Assembly (NCBI GenBank): GCA_963920635.1
Contig: OY987301.1
Location: 45,173,820-45,237,819, forward strand
Reading direction: 5' to 3'
Length of the DNA stretch: 64,000 bases
From: Pseudeuparius sepicola
Lineage: Eukaryota > Arthropoda > Insecta > Coleoptera > Anthribidae
Part shown: positions 1 to 10,841 of the stretch, piece by piece
Layout of the letters: each line of letters starts with the position of its first letter
How positions within the stretch are numbered: the first letter of the stretch is position 1
Translations under genes and position numbers: made by a program
The notes under the pieces: generated by a model
Database searches by the model: none
The model's input: the letters and a program-made list of their open reading frames with translations, nothing else
What the model was told of the DNA's origin: nothing

Positions 1-1381
1 TTTGCTTAGTTGGCCATGGAAACAATAATTGCACAAAAATCAAGAAACTGCTTTGACAGAGGCTTTGACGCTGTCAGTCTATCACTCAAACGAAACATTT
101 TTACATTGAAAATGAATTTTTCGAAAGAAGAATTGGTAAGAATGATTTACTGTTTGGGCGCAAGTGATGACAATTGTTTATTGGCAAGTAGAGTTTACGC
201 GCAAAGATTTCCGTATGCCGAACGTCATCCAAATCGCTTGGCATTTGAAAGACTCAAGGAAAGATTTGAAAGAACTGGTAATGTGAGTTATGAAGCTTCA
301 GAAAGAGAAAAAACAGTGGCAGATGCGCAAAATGAAATGCTTGTCATACAAGCTGTAGTGGAAAATGCGCATGTCTCTTGTAGACAAATTGAAAGACAGT
401 TAGATATAAAAAAATCCACTGTTAACAAGATCATCCGAAAACATAAATTTCATCCGTATCATGTGCAACTAGTGCAAGAATTAACTGATGAAGATTTTGT
501 TAATCGACGTAATTTTTGCCGTTGGTAATTGAATAAAATTCAACTACAACACGATTTTTTTGATTATGTGTTGTTCACAGACGAAGCAACGTTCCATAAA
601 AATGGATTTGTGAACCGCCATAATTTTCATTATTACAATGATGCCAATCCCAGGTATCTGATACCACTGGACCATCAGCATAGATGGTCACTTAATGTAT
701 GGGGCGGTATTATGGGGACAAGGCTTTTTGGGCCATATTTTTTTTATGGGACAGTAAATGGCCAGAACTTTTTGCATTTTTTTGCAAAACGAACTAGAAG
801 ATGAGCTCGATGATTTGTCACTTCAAACAGTTAGGCGAATGTGGCTACAATTAGATGGAGCGCCTCCTCATTTTAGCCTTGTTGTAAGGGCCTATTTAAA
901 TGTACATTTTCAAAATAAATGGATTGGCAGGAGAGGACCAGTTTCTTGGCCGGCCAGATCCCCAGACCTTACAAAACTTGATTTTTTCTTGTGGGGGTTT
1001 GTGAAAGATCGGGTCTATCAAACACCTGTTACCACTATAAACGACATGAAGGAAAGAATAAGGAATGCTTTTCAAGAAGTAAGCAGGGAAATGCTCCAGA
1101 AAGTGGGCAATTCTTTTGTCCGAAGAATTCGCTTGTGTGATCAACACCAAGGTGGACACGTAGAGCAATATTTATAGTACTTATTTTCTTTTTTATTTAG
1201 TCAATTCTTTGATTAGGTTTAGTAGTTTACCATTTGTTGAATTTATTAAAATGTTTGTTTCTAGTTTCGCTTGCTACCTATTTGTTGTGTTTAATAAAAT
1301 GTTTGTTTTTCGGTTCGTTACATTATTTGTCATGTTGTGTTATTTTTGTGCAATTATTGTTTCCATGGCCAACTAAGCAAA
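1..1381 (+). mobile_element. Mariner-like (IS630/Tc1/mariner) DNA transposon, near full length
   Basis: The first 40 bases (TTTGCTTAGTTGGCCATGGA...) return as an exact reverse complement ending at 1381, giving ~40-bp terminal inverted repeats around one transposase gene. A total length near 1.4 kb is usual for mariner-type elements. The left border lies at the window edge, so TIRs and target duplication may extend outside and the flanking TA cannot be checked. The identical 40-bp TIRs suggest a fairly young copy. Confidence 0.85.
112..1177 (+). pseudogene. Mariner-like transposase, one stop and one frameshift
   Basis: Encodes a cut-and-paste transposase acting in the nucleus on its own TIRs. 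The likely start is the ATG at 112 (MNFSKEELVRM); an ATG at 16 is also in frame. Residues ~1-70 form a DUF4817-like helix-turn-helix (LASRVYAQRFPYAERHP), followed by a second HTH (CRQIERQLDIKKSTVNKII). The catalytic domain retains all three acidic motifs: LFTDEATF, LQLDGAPPHF and SPDLTKLDFFLWG, a DDD set. Two lesions are visible. A TAA at 526-528 follows RRNFCRW. A +1 shift in the T7 run near 780-786 moves reading from frame 1 to frame 2, after which it is open to the stop at 1175-1177. The homopolymer lesion could be a sequencing error; the stop is not in a homopolymer. Confidence 0.85.
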
Positions 1382-1530
1382 CATTTGTCTAATCGAAACG
1401 CGAATATTGTGGATTTTAAGAGAGAAATTAGGAAAAAGTGTAAAAAACTCGATAACTATTACAGTAAGGTATAGGACGTGCTTAATAAAAAAGAAAGCTT
1501 ATCGTCTTGTGAATATTTTAAGATAAAAAA

Positions 1531-1615
1531 ATATGGGGCATTCCATTTGAAAAAAATAAGATATGGCTGTTTGAAGTTTCTGGTTTTTTGTACAGTATTG
1601 CGAACACCCTGTAGA
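1531..1615. mobile_element. Short relic of a TA-type element
   Basis: Begins TATGGGGCATTCCATTTGAA and ends GAACACCCTGTAG. These match the GGGTGTTCCAT and ATGGAGCACCCTG termini of relics at 1853-1913 and 38722-38777. Only about 85 bp remains and no coding is seen. Confidence 0.45.
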
Positions 1616-1852
1616 ATATTATCAGATTTTCATAGGGGCATCAAGTAAGTGAATCCATGCACTAATAACCTGCAAAAGATTTGGCTTTTAAGATTTCGAG
1701 TAAATGAAATATGCTTGATTTTATCGACATGTGCAAACGGTGATTTTTTGAAAAACATTAAATATCTCAAAAACGGTAGAATTTTGCTATAGGTAATGCT
1801 TAACAAAAAGTGTGTAGAATTCTTAGGACAATCCAGAAATGTAATAAAATAT

Positions 1853-1913
1853 AGGGCGTTCCATTTAAAATAACAAAGTTGCGTCTCGTACCGCATTTAT
1901 GGAGCACCCTGTA
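1853..1913. mobile_element. Short relic of a TA-type element
   Basis: A ~60-bp segment bounded by AGGGCGTTCCATTT and ATGGAGCACCCTG, followed by TA. The same terminal pair bounds 38722-38777. A further solo CACCCTG end lies at 2024-2030 in the same orientation. Confidence 0.5.
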
Positions 1914-2140
1914 TATTCGAAAATATTTTCGGGTGATGCGCCTTAGAGCATCATACAACTTTGTATTTAAATTTTTTTTACTAGCATCGTAAGGAGATAT
2001 CGTCCGTTATCGCACTAAATGGACACCCTGTATACCTACTTATTATATTTAATGATAAAAGCATTTGCTTTCAGAAAACCTATAATAATTGCATTTTTCG
2101 AGATAAAAGGGAAAACATCAAAATGCACTCGCATGGTCTC

Positions 2141-2159
2141 CCTCTCTCTCTCTCTCTCT
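2141..2159. repeat. (CT)n microsatellite
   Basis: A nearly pure CT dinucleotide run of about 19 bases. Confidence 0.9.
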
Positions 2160-2243
2160 TTACAATAAAAAGTGAATATATTATATTATTTCTATGGCAC
2201 CCTGTTGCGAAGAGATTGGAAATGTGTATACCTAATAAAGACG

Positions 2244-2331
2244 GTCACAACGCCCGTCCTTGTCTTACTTATGAATATACGATGGATATCGGTCGTATAT
2301 TCACGAGTCAGACAAGGACGGGAGTTGTGAC
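2244..2331. other. 88-nt near-perfect hairpin
   Basis: Two 39-nt arms (GTCACAAC...ATATACGA and its complement) pair at 35 of 39 positions around a 10-nt loop. No open frame is meaningful here. Size and pairing suit either a tiny hairpin MITE or a small-RNA precursor; the sequence alone cannot separate these. Confidence 0.6.
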
Positions 2332-2536
2332 GTAGGGCCGAACTTTCGCTGAACAAACTTGTTCAGAGTGTCGTAGAAAAATATATAGTTGCCCTTCAAT
2401 GCTTCCTTCCGCTCTGATTCCTCTGCGGTTTCAAGTGATTTATTTTAAACTTTGGGGACGTTCTATTTGTACCGCTCAAGTATTTTTAGAATATTGCGGG
2501 CGTGGCTCAACAATTGCACAGAATTGACTTCTCATC

Positions 2537-2608
2537 TCCGGTATGGTCTAGTGGCTAGGATACCTGGCTCTCACCCAGGAGGCTCGGGTTCGATTCCCGG
2601 TACCGGAA
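2537..2608 (+). tRNA. tRNA-Glu (anticodon CTC)
   Basis: 72 nt. The acceptor stem TCCGGTA pairs with TACCGGA and the discriminator base is A. The anticodon stem CCTGG/CCAGG holds loop CTCTCAC, so the anticodon is CTC and decodes GAG. The T arm has GGTTCGATTCC (B box) and the D arm GGTCTAGTGGCTAGGAT (A box). A Pol III T6 terminator sits at 2612-2617. No intron. Confidence 0.96.
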
Positions 2609-2660
2609 TGATTTTTTATTACTTTTTTTATCAATCAAGAGGTCTACGAAAATATATATA

Positions 2661-4520
2661 CAGGGTGAGTTTTTTCGATGCCCACTATGGGGATCTCGGA
2701 AACTAGCAGAGCTAGAACAAAGGTTAAATGGGGAAAGAATTGCAGTTTTGTGTGCTCAATCTAATGCCTCTTCTGGATTTTTAAAAAAGTTCATGGCTCA
2801 CTAGATATTTTGAAAAGAGTGATTTTTTGCTATTTCATCAGATCCCTATAGCTCCGTTATTGCTGATTATACAGAAAAACTGTAGAGACAAAAATTGTAG
2901 ATAATTTTGGGCTTAATAAGATAATCTGATCCAATTTTTTATGTTGTTTGTGATTTTTGGGATATGACATAAACTTGTGTTTTTTTTTAAATGTAAATCA
3001 TAGTTGGCTGTGGCCTTATCAAATCGGCCATTTTTTGAGCTTTCCAAAAATATAATACTCGGCATAGTTATTTTTAAAAATAAAATAGCTATGGCTAATT
3101 TTCTGATTTTTTTTTTAATTTTCACATAGTCAGCCATGGAATATTTTCATAATTTCGTTCTATTTTGTAATTAGACATACTTCAAACTTCAAATATTTTA
3201 TTTTTAGCTGGTAACAAAATAAAACTAAAATTATCATGATGGAGCTCCATCACATAATTATTTGCCCGTAAGAAATTACCTAAAGTCTATCCAAGTTACA
3301 GAGGCAGTGGATAAAAACATTGGCCACCACGTGACCTAATCTCTTATTGGTCTGGCCGTCATAAAATGTCAAGTGTTTACGCGGCGAGCAGAATTTAGGG
3401 CCGGCTCTTCCCTCAGTGGAGTTTCCTGCATATTTTAGATCGGATCGCGAGCAGTATATTCTGTAAATTTATTTTGCTACTTAATTTAAGGAAATTTATA
3501 AAGATCCACGAAAGGTAAAAACACAATTTTTAGAATTTCTAAAATAATTAGTTCAGAATTACAAGCCACTGGGAATCTCATATTAGTCAGACCCTGGTAA
3601 TCGATCGCAATGCGGTCATGTGACTTTGTTTATATCTACTGCCGCTGTAACTTGGACAGACTTTAGATCATCTCTATCCAAATAGTTGGATAGGGAGAAA
3701 TATACCTATTTCCTGGCAGCCCCGATCCCCCGATTTGTCTGTTTTGGATTTCTTTTGTGGGGAACAGTACAAAATAAAGTATGAGACAATTGTTGAATTA
3801 AGAATAGCTGTTTTAGAAGCAATTGCCAGTATTGACAGGCGCTCTCTAAGAAAGGCGACAAATTCAGTTTTAAAAAGATGCAATATTTGCATAAATAATA
3901 ATGGTGGATTGGTTGAACACCTTTTTTTATTTCAAAAGGTGACCTTTTAAAATAATAATAATTTGAATTTGAGTTTTTTTATTTTTTTTTACATTTTGTT
4001 ACCAGCTAAAAACAAAATATTAGAAAGTTTGAAGTATGTCTAATTATAAAATAGAACGTAATTATGAAAATATTCCATGGCTGACTATGTGAAAATTAAA
4101 AAAAAATCAGAAAATTAGCCATAGCTCTTTTATTTTTTATAATAACTCTGCCGAGTATTATATTTTTTCATAAGGCCACAGCCAACTATGATTTACATTT
4201 AAAGAACACAAGTTTATGTCATATCTCAAAAATCACAAACAAGATATAAAATTGGATATCTTATTAAGCCCAAAATTATCTACAATTTTTGTATCCGCAG
4301 TTTTTCTGTATAAGCAGAAATAACGGAGCTACAGAGATCTGATGAAATAGCAAAAAATCACTCTTTTCAAAATACCTAGTGAGCCATGAACTTTTTTAAA
4401 AATCCAGAAGGGGCATTAGATTGAGCATTCAAAACTGCAATTCTTTCCCCATTCAACCTTTGTTCTAGCTCTGCTAGTTTCCGAGATCCCCATAGTGGGC
4501 AGCGAAAAAAACTCACCCTG
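2661..4520. mobile_element. Long-armed TA-flanked element with transposase remnant
   Basis: Starts CAGGGTGAGTTTTTTCGATG after TA (2659-2660) and ends with the complement, AAAACTCACCCTG, before TA (4521-4522). The inverted arms are unusually long, about 540-570 bp each (2661 to ~3230 and ~3985 to 4520), with scattered substitutions and small indels. The ~750-bp centre holds a transposase C-terminal fragment. The TA duplication and CAGGGTG ends place it with Tc1/mariner-type elements. Confidence 0.85.
3669..3950 (+). pseudogene. Transposase C-terminal fragment (DDD domain tail)
   Basis: The open frame carries SWIGRNIPISWQPRSPDLSV then LDFFCGEQYK. This is the third catalytic D region (SPDL...LDFF) of mariner-like transposases with the upstream WIGR motif, and it continues to a family-typical NGGLVEHL tail. 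The helix-turn-helix and the first two catalytic aspartates are absent. It sits in the loop of the 2661-4520 inverted-repeat element. Confidence 0.75.
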
Positions 4521-4654
4521 TATATTGCCTTTTATTTTTGTTTAATAAATAAAATAAAATATCGACAAAATTTCAATAAATGTAATTTTCTTACAAAGTT
4601 ATTACATATTGATACATTTTTTCACATATTAGTGTTCCAATAAAATATATCTAC

Positions 4655-5122
4655 GAATTTCGCATCGTCCGCCGGGCCCCAGATACATTTAATATGAACG
4701 GTCGACCTTGGCAATGACGCCGCGGCCGGAGGAAGAAGAGAACCACCGACGACGGCAGCAGCACTAGCAGCAGCAGCAGAAGATTCATACTTAAAAATGC
4801 CGCGATGCGAGCGATGACGGCGTGGAAGCGGCGACGGAGGCGCAAAAAACCCCGCCAAGCGTGAACATTCTGCACGTATACTTACGCTTTTTTCCGACAT
4901 AATTATTGTTACCAGAAGGCGATTTTTAAGTATTATTATGTGAGGAATGTGGAACGGCGCGGACGCGGCGAGCGAGGACTGTCAGAGATTGAGGAATTAT
5001 TGAGATGTAATATTGTGTGTTGTGGTAGTACGCATACGCACGGGAACTTTATGAAACATCTCACTTTCCTCAATGGTAACACAAGAGTGTTTAGTATTGG
5101 ACAGCCATGTCTTGAAGAATAA
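4655..5122. other. GC/CpG-rich segment, possible promoter or first exon
   Basis: GC content rises well above the AT-rich flanks, with many CpGs at 4660-4870 and 4950-4990 and GCAG/AGC trinucleotide runs near 4750-4785. A minus-strand frame (4622-4900) reads an Ala/Ser-rich run but matches no family I know. A conserved upstream region or 5' UTR is as likely as a coding exon. Confidence 0.25.
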
Positions 5123-5530
5123 AACTCACTATACTTATCTAATTGCTAAGCTTCCCAAACCTCAAACCTAACTTTCCTAAACATTAAATTTCATCCAGAG
5201 AATATATCTACTATACAATGGGAGAGATAAACTTATTTAATAGTCACCCTTACCTTCTTCACTGGTTGCTTGGGGATCTTAAACTAACATAATAATATGT
5301 TACGAAACAATGTTTGCTTATAACGGGTGCCACATTTGGTTTGAAGTTGGCCTGAAAAGTTATGAAAAACATATTTAATCATTGAATAACGTTATATCAA
5401 AAGGGACACAATAGCATTCACAGACCTGTCACCATTTCTTGGAGAAAAAAGAGTCAAAAACACAAAGTAGGTACTGTAAAATCTGATTAGATATAAAACC
5501 ATTTTTGAAGGAGGTGAAAAGGACATTATA
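5123..5530. other. AT-rich spacer, nothing recognised
   Basis: I see no convincing coding frame, RNA gene or repeat terminus before the element that starts at 5531. Confidence 0.5.
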
Positions 5531-6798
5531 GTCTAAGAGCTGGCTAAGTAGGAGTAGGGGTCACTCGGTAAAGTGGGAATTTGATCATTTTTTATAGGTT
5601 CCGTTGTTACTGACATATAGCGAGAGGCGGGCGGGCAGAAGGCACCCTGGAAGAATAAAGTGAGGGTAGGGGGTTAAACATGCAATTTTTTTTCGCAAAA
5701 AATTGTTAAGGAAAAGTGTTGAAAATTTACAGGATAATCGGAGATAGTGGAAATAAGTAGAGAAAAAATTGGCAGAAGACTAGGTGGAAAATAAAGAATC
5801 GGCAGAAGGCGCTAATGTTGCAAAAATTTTTGCAACAATTTTGTGACTGAGTAAACTTCTTCCAATTTTTACATTTATTCTGTAACTCAAAATAACACTA
5901 GTTGCAAAACGGCAGAGGGCTAGTTGGAAGAATTGGGGATATATGGCAAATAGTAAGTGCGTCGGTGCCCCACTCGAATAATTACTTTACCTGATATATT
6001 ATATTATTTTTTTTACTACTAACCTGAGAAATCACCATTATTTACCTCATTCCTCTAATGAGAAGTAATATTTCTCTACCTAGGTAAGTAATGATAATAA
6101 AAAAATACCTAGGTAAAAAATGAAAAATTTTCTATGTGACATTTAAAAATTAGTGTCATTTTATCAGCTGACAACTGAACTCCCAGGCTACTTGATATTT
6201 TGAAGTATTTTAAAAAGCGAGAAATGACTAAAATATGACAATATTTCAATGTTAGTAGTAAAAAAAATTTCTATATACACTTCGGTTGAGAAGGCCGCTA
6301 CACGCCTCAGGATATAAAAATGCTTGGTAAATAATGGCTCCCTTCTCAACCTAGGTGTATAATATACTATTATTTCATCAAGTACACTTCTTCTTCTTCC
6401 AACTAGCCTTCTGCCGTTCTGCAACTAGTGTTATTTTGAGTTACAAATTAAATATGTAAAAATTGGCAGAAGTTTACTCAGTCACATATTTGTTGCAAAA
6501 AATTTTGCTATATTCTTCTGCCGACTCTTTTATTTTCCACCTTAGCCTTCTGCCAATTTTTTCTCTACTTATTTGCGCTATCACCGATTATCCTTCAAAT
6601 TTTCCACACTTTACCTTAACAATTTATTTATGAAAAAAAATTGTATGTTTAACCCCCTACCCTCACTTTAGTCTTCCAGGATGCATTCTGCCCGCCCTGC
6701 TCTCACTATATCAGTAACATAACAACGGAACCTATAAATGATCAAATTCCCACTTTACCTAGTAGTGACCCCTACTCCTACGTAGCCAGCTCTCGGTC
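5531..6798. mobile_element. Long inverted-repeat element, GACCGAGAG-type end
   Basis: Arms of roughly 400 bp (5531 to ~5935 and ~6390 to 6798) are inverted copies: for example GAGCTGGCTAAGTAGGAGTA on the left against the complement ending GTAGCCAGCTC on the right. The right end GCTCTCGGTC precedes TA (6799-6800); the left end GTCTAAGAGC follows TA (5529-5530). The GACCGAGAG terminus resembles the family at 8010, 15407, 28543 and 41716. No transposase is recognised in the centre. Confidence 0.8.
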
Positions 6799-7445
6799 TA
6801 TTATTTCACCACCTCTGGGGGTATCCAAATATTCAAAACTGGTTTAAAGTCTTTGACGAGGTGAGATCTACTTCAGGGTCTGACGTTCTATAGTGTTAAA
6901 AAGAAAGTTGGTGAGGATTGATTGGGAAACACATTGAGGAATTGAGGTCGATGATAGAGGCTGGCTAAGTTGCTATGCTTGGAGCTTCTCTACTAGTACG
7001 ACCTGCGTACCAATATAACACACAGTTTTATGTATACTCACTTATATGTTAAGTACTAGGAAGGTTTATATTAGCTTAGAGTTGCGGCTATACTAAATTT
7101 TGAACATACCGGCCACTTAACTCTTTACCATGAATTCAATTTCTTTTTGAGATCTTGTTTGGGAATTTCCTACTTACATTATCATGTTTCTCTGTACTAT
7201 TTTTAAAATAGTGTTAGGAAGGACATATACTCCCAAAAAGCCATTAACTTAGTTATTACTTGTTGTTTTTGAAAACAAAAATCCCAAATGTTTTTCGTAC
7301 GAATTATTGTTAAAAAACCAAAACACCCATAATAGGCTAAACGGCCAGCAGTGGGTGGTCTATTAATCTAAAACGAAACTGAAAGTAATAACCGTTAGAA
7401 TATGTTGTATACTAGCGTAGCCTGTATTATAGAACCAGCTCATGT
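6799..7445. other. AT-rich spacer, nothing recognised
   Basis: No coding or repeat signal I can support. Confidence 0.45.
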
Positions 7446-7692
7446 GATCGCAAATTGATTTAACACCCATTTGCGCGCATTCATGCCGGGCAGGCCCGCT
7501 CCACAGGATCAACGATTCCTCTTGGCGCCTCCAAGGCCGACAGCGGCAAAAAGCCGCATCCTCAGATCGGGATGAGCACAGCGCACGGCGCACACGCTCA
7601 TCCCGCCGTGTCGTTCGGAATATATTTCCCCTGTAGGGTCAGTGGCGCTCAAAGACACAAAGACGACAATTATTATTATTGAAGAGGTTCGC
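7446..7692 (-). other. GC-rich patch with open minus-strand frames, possible exon
   Basis: A CpG-rich block between AT-rich flanks. One minus frame reads a hydrophobic stretch (SSIIIIVVFVSLSA) then a Cys-containing segment (MSVCAVRCAHPD) up to a stop at 7509. The upstream extension has no ATG, so as a gene it would need an upstream exon; TTTCAAG just before 7692 on the minus strand could be an acceptor. I do not recognise a family. Confidence 0.2.
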
Positions 7693-8009
7693 TTGAAATG
7701 TTTGATCAATTACTAATTTTAAAACTGAATGCATTTAGGTAGAAGGTGTGTGTGTGTAGTGCAGACGAAATAGGATTCCTCAGTGAATGAAGTTATCATG
7801 AAAGAAATTTAGCGTCCCCTCACATTTTAGTCCGAATTTCAACTGTCAAAGTTAGATGTGAAAGATCTTTGACCTTTTTTGTCCCAAGGAATGATCCCAA
7901 ATAACTTTTTTACGAACTGTTACATATCGCCTTTTGCACTTTATATAGGAGACTTGTTTAAAAATTTCTAAAACCATTTTTGCTTAAAAATAATTCAAGA
8001 CTCTTAATA

Positions 8010-8845
8010 GACCGCGAGATAGTGACAGATTTTTGGACTTGATTTTACTCAGTATGCCTTTCAAAGGGCATTATGTGGCACATATTCTCACAATAATAAG
8101 GTATGAATCAGAGAGTCATCCTGGATTCTTCATGTGAAAAACTGAGTTTTCAATTATTCGAAAAATATGCGTTTTGATATGATTTTAGACAGGCTGCCAT
8201 GTGTTTTATAATGAAGTTCAAAATAGAAAATTCCTCGGAAAACCATAGGCATACCGTTAGGGTGGGTCCAAAGGGCTATTATTGCCACGTGATCTTGTAT
8301 TTTAATAATTAATTTTTCCACGTTTCTGAACAGGCTACCAATGCAAGTTCTTGTTATGAAAATGCTGAAAAAAGGATGGCATACCTTTCGCGCATGTCCA
8401 AATACTGTTTAAATTGAATGTTATTTAATCGTTTAAACGAGTTATTCGATGTAAAGTGTACTTGGACATGCGCGAAAGGTATGCCATCCTTTTTTCAGCA
8501 TTTTCATAACAAGAACTTGCATAGGTACTTCTCATTGGCAGCCTGTTCAGAAAGTGGAAAAATTAATTATTAAAATACAAGATCACGTGGCAATAATATC
8601 CCTTTGGACCCACCCTAACGGTATGCCTATGGTTTTCCGAGGAATTTTCTATTTTGAACTTCATTCATTATAAAATACATGGCAGCCTTTCTAAAATCAT
8701 ATCAAAACGCATGTTTTTCACATGAAGAACCCAGGATGACTCTCTGATTCACACCTTATTATTTTGAGAATATGTGCCACATAATGCCCTTTGAAAGGCA
8801 TACTGAGTAAAATCACGTCCAAAAATCTGTCACTATCTCCCGGTC
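8010..8845. mobile_element. Hairpin element, GACCGGGAGATAG family, copy 1
   Basis: Almost the whole 836 bp is one palindrome. The left arm GACCGCGAGATAGTGACAGA (8010 on) is matched by the complement ending CACTATCTCCCGGTC at 8845, and arms of ~400 bp meet around 8415-8440. It is flanked by TA (8008-8009, 8846-8847). No coding sequence is seen. Shorter or similar relatives lie at 15407, 28543 and 41716. Confidence 0.88.
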
Positions 8846-8935
8846 TATAAAGTAAGACTAGTATTTCGATTTAATGTTATAATGTCAACAAAACGATACT
8901 TTCACACCAAAGTAAGGACTTTTTTCGTTGACTGA

Positions 8936-9090
8936 TATATTATTAAAGACTGCTCACGGCTGTCACGTCTGAACCATTTTTGGCTCACCATGCGCTTTCC
9001 GGAGACAAAATACAATGCAGAATACATTGTTAGCCATCTGAGCCATCTGTTTTCCAGGACATAAAGCTATAGCCGTGAGAAGTCTTCTTG
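8936..9090. mobile_element. MITE, GTTGACTGACG family, 3'-truncated copy
   Basis: Shares CGTTGACTGA, AAGACTGCTCACGGCTGTCA and CTCACCATGCGCTTTCCGGA with the complete copy at 51923-52102. The right TIR is lost after GAGAAGTCTTCTT. Confidence 0.75.
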
Positions 9091-9323
9091 CCAGTTTTCA
9101 AAATGAAAAATACCTTTATTTCCCTCAATATCACCCTTAAAAGGAGGTATCACAAGAAGGGTGACACTTAAGATTGTGAAGTTGAGGATGAGTGGATTGC
9201 CATTACATAAGCAATAAAAAAGTTACCCCTTGCAACTTTAATCGCGGTGTTGAATTTCTTTTTATTCGGGAAACATCAGAGATGGCTAGTTTTTAATGTA
9301 GGTACAACTTTGGTATTTAGTAA

Positions 9324-9599
9324 ATTATTGATGAATACAAACGGGACTTTATACAAAGCCGGGGGGCGGATCGCCACCGGCCACGGCACGCTACTGCGCA
9401 AGATTGCTTTTCCGAAGAATCTGTTAATGATGCTATCAATGGCGTCCTGTTCGAGAATATCCGATCCGATGACCAAGATTTAAAAATAACCGAAGAAACA
9501 AGAAACTCGTTTCCCCGCATGCCTTCGCCTATTTTACAAATTGACGTACGGGGCATTCGCAGCAATATACAATGCGATACAATTGCCACAATAACTTAA
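9324..9599 (+). CDS. Candidate coding exon without ATG, unknown product
   Basis: 91 codons are open between an in-frame TAA at 9321 and the TAA at 9597. The translation (DCFSEESVNDAINGVLFENI, then MPSPILQIDVRGIRSN) has a balanced, acidic, protein-like composition, and GC content is higher than in the surroundings. No start codon opens the frame, so it would have to be an internal or terminal exon, or a decayed gene piece. I find no strong acceptor in the right phase and recognise no domain. The antiparallel frame over the same bases (to 9589) is also open, which weakens the case. Confidence 0.28.
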   Translation: MIDEYKRDFIQSRGADRHRPRHATAQDCFSEESVNDAINGVLFENIRSDDQDLKITEETRNSFPRMPSPILQIDVRGIRSNIQCDTIATIT

Positions 9600-10230
9600 A
9601 GTGACATATCGATGTCCGCTTTATGCTTTACATCCTGCTTGGGCCAGGACTCGGGACAGTGTTGCAGACACAGATAAGGCGTACGCCGTGTTCAGATATA
9701 AAATACAAGCCTTGTCAGATATCATATTATGGAGGATGTAGTAACGATATTTAAAAAGATGTAAAAACAAACGGAATAAGTAAAAGCGAGTCTATTAATA
9801 ACTCATCGGCATCAATTTATTTGTGTTTGACATCGGCGAGTCATGGGTAACGTTTGTTTTTCTTGGGCAGGCTGAGGCCACTATTCGTATCTGTCAAGAG
9901 AAGGGCGCAACAGCGGCGGACTTCCTACTTCCTCATATCATTGCGATCTAACAACGAGATAACACCACGAGTTAGCACAGATTTTATTGGTCAATTTTGG
10001 TACTACAATGTTTTGATGTCCTTTACAGAATAAATTACACAAATTGAGAGTTATCACGTTCAATTTCCAAACTTGCTAAACTTACTTTTTATCTTATTCA
10101 AAAAGTTAACATCTTTTTTTACGTACCTATGCCTGAAACAACACAAGATAACACGTAGGTATGCTACGTATATTCTTTAATATTAAAAAATTAATTTTGG
10201 ATTTACTTTTCATAAATTTAAAAAAATACA
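9600..10230. other. Spacer, nothing recognised
   Basis: No coding frame, RNA gene or repeat terminus that I can support. Confidence 0.4.
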
Positions 10231-10304
10231 TCCCGGTACCGGGAATCGAACACACGAGCCTTCTGAGTGAAAGCAAAATATCCTAGCCACTAGACCATGC
10301 CGGA
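10231..10304 (-). pseudogene. Decayed tRNA-Glu (TTC)
   Basis: Read on the minus strand it begins TCCGGCATGGTCTAGTGGCT and keeps the D arm and a CTTTCAC loop (anticodon TTC). The anticodon stem has weakened to TTTTG/CAGAA. The acceptor has a C-A mismatch (TCCGGCA/TACCGGG), and two extra bases in the T stem (GTGTGTTCGATTCC) break its pairing. A poly-T run still follows. It lies 465 bp from an intact copy in the same orientation. Confidence 0.8.
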
Positions 10305-10769
10305 TTACAAGAAATGGAAAGTGTGGATAGCGTCCCGCATATTAATGGCTCCTTTATCCAATAATTAAGACGTCAATACATACAATTTTTTTCCTTTGCC
10401 TGTGGCCAAAGTAACCGAGTTATAATTTTAAATTTTAATCTGGAAAAGAATAGCAAAGAAGTCTATTATACACATATAGTATAGCTACCTACTACCTATA
10501 GAAAAGCAAATTGATGCCTATGAAAACACATTTTTAGAAAATATAGCAAGGGTGCTGTAGTTTGGTATTCTGGAAATTATCGATATGATGCAAGAGATTT
10601 AAAAAAATATAATGTTTTACAATTATTACGAGTATATATATCACCTTTGCCATTTATCACCCTTAATCTGTACGAGCCATCCACCCTTCACTAGTGGTAA
10701 AAAGAAAAGAAAATTCTTCCACGGTAATCAGTAATGAAAATTCCTAGATTTAGGGAAAAAAGAAAAAAA

Positions 10770-10841
10770 TTCCGGTACCGGGAATCGAACCCGAGCCTCC
10801 TGGGTGAAAGCCAGGTATCCTAGCCACTAGACCATACCGGA
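10770..10841 (-). tRNA. tRNA-Glu (anticodon TTC)
   Basis: 72 nt on the minus strand: acceptor TCCGGTA/TACCGGA, D arm, anticodon loop CTTTCAC in a CCTGG/CCAGG stem, and T arm GGTTCGATTCC. It is followed on the minus strand by a T-rich Pol III terminator. It differs from the CTC copies at the first anticodon base and decodes GAA. Confidence 0.96.

Noticed and set aside
2452..2706. 84-codon frame over the tRNA at 2537
   Set aside because: It simply translates the tRNA gene; the same chance peptide appears over each tRNA-Glu copy.
4622..4900. 92-codon Ala/Ser-rich minus-strand gene
   Set aside because: Composition follows a CpG/GCAG-rich patch, an overlapping frame is equally open and no homology or splice context supports it.
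7509..7709. Signal-peptide-like small secreted protein
   Set aside because: The apparent first codon is TTG, not ATG. Kept only as a possible exon without assigned function.
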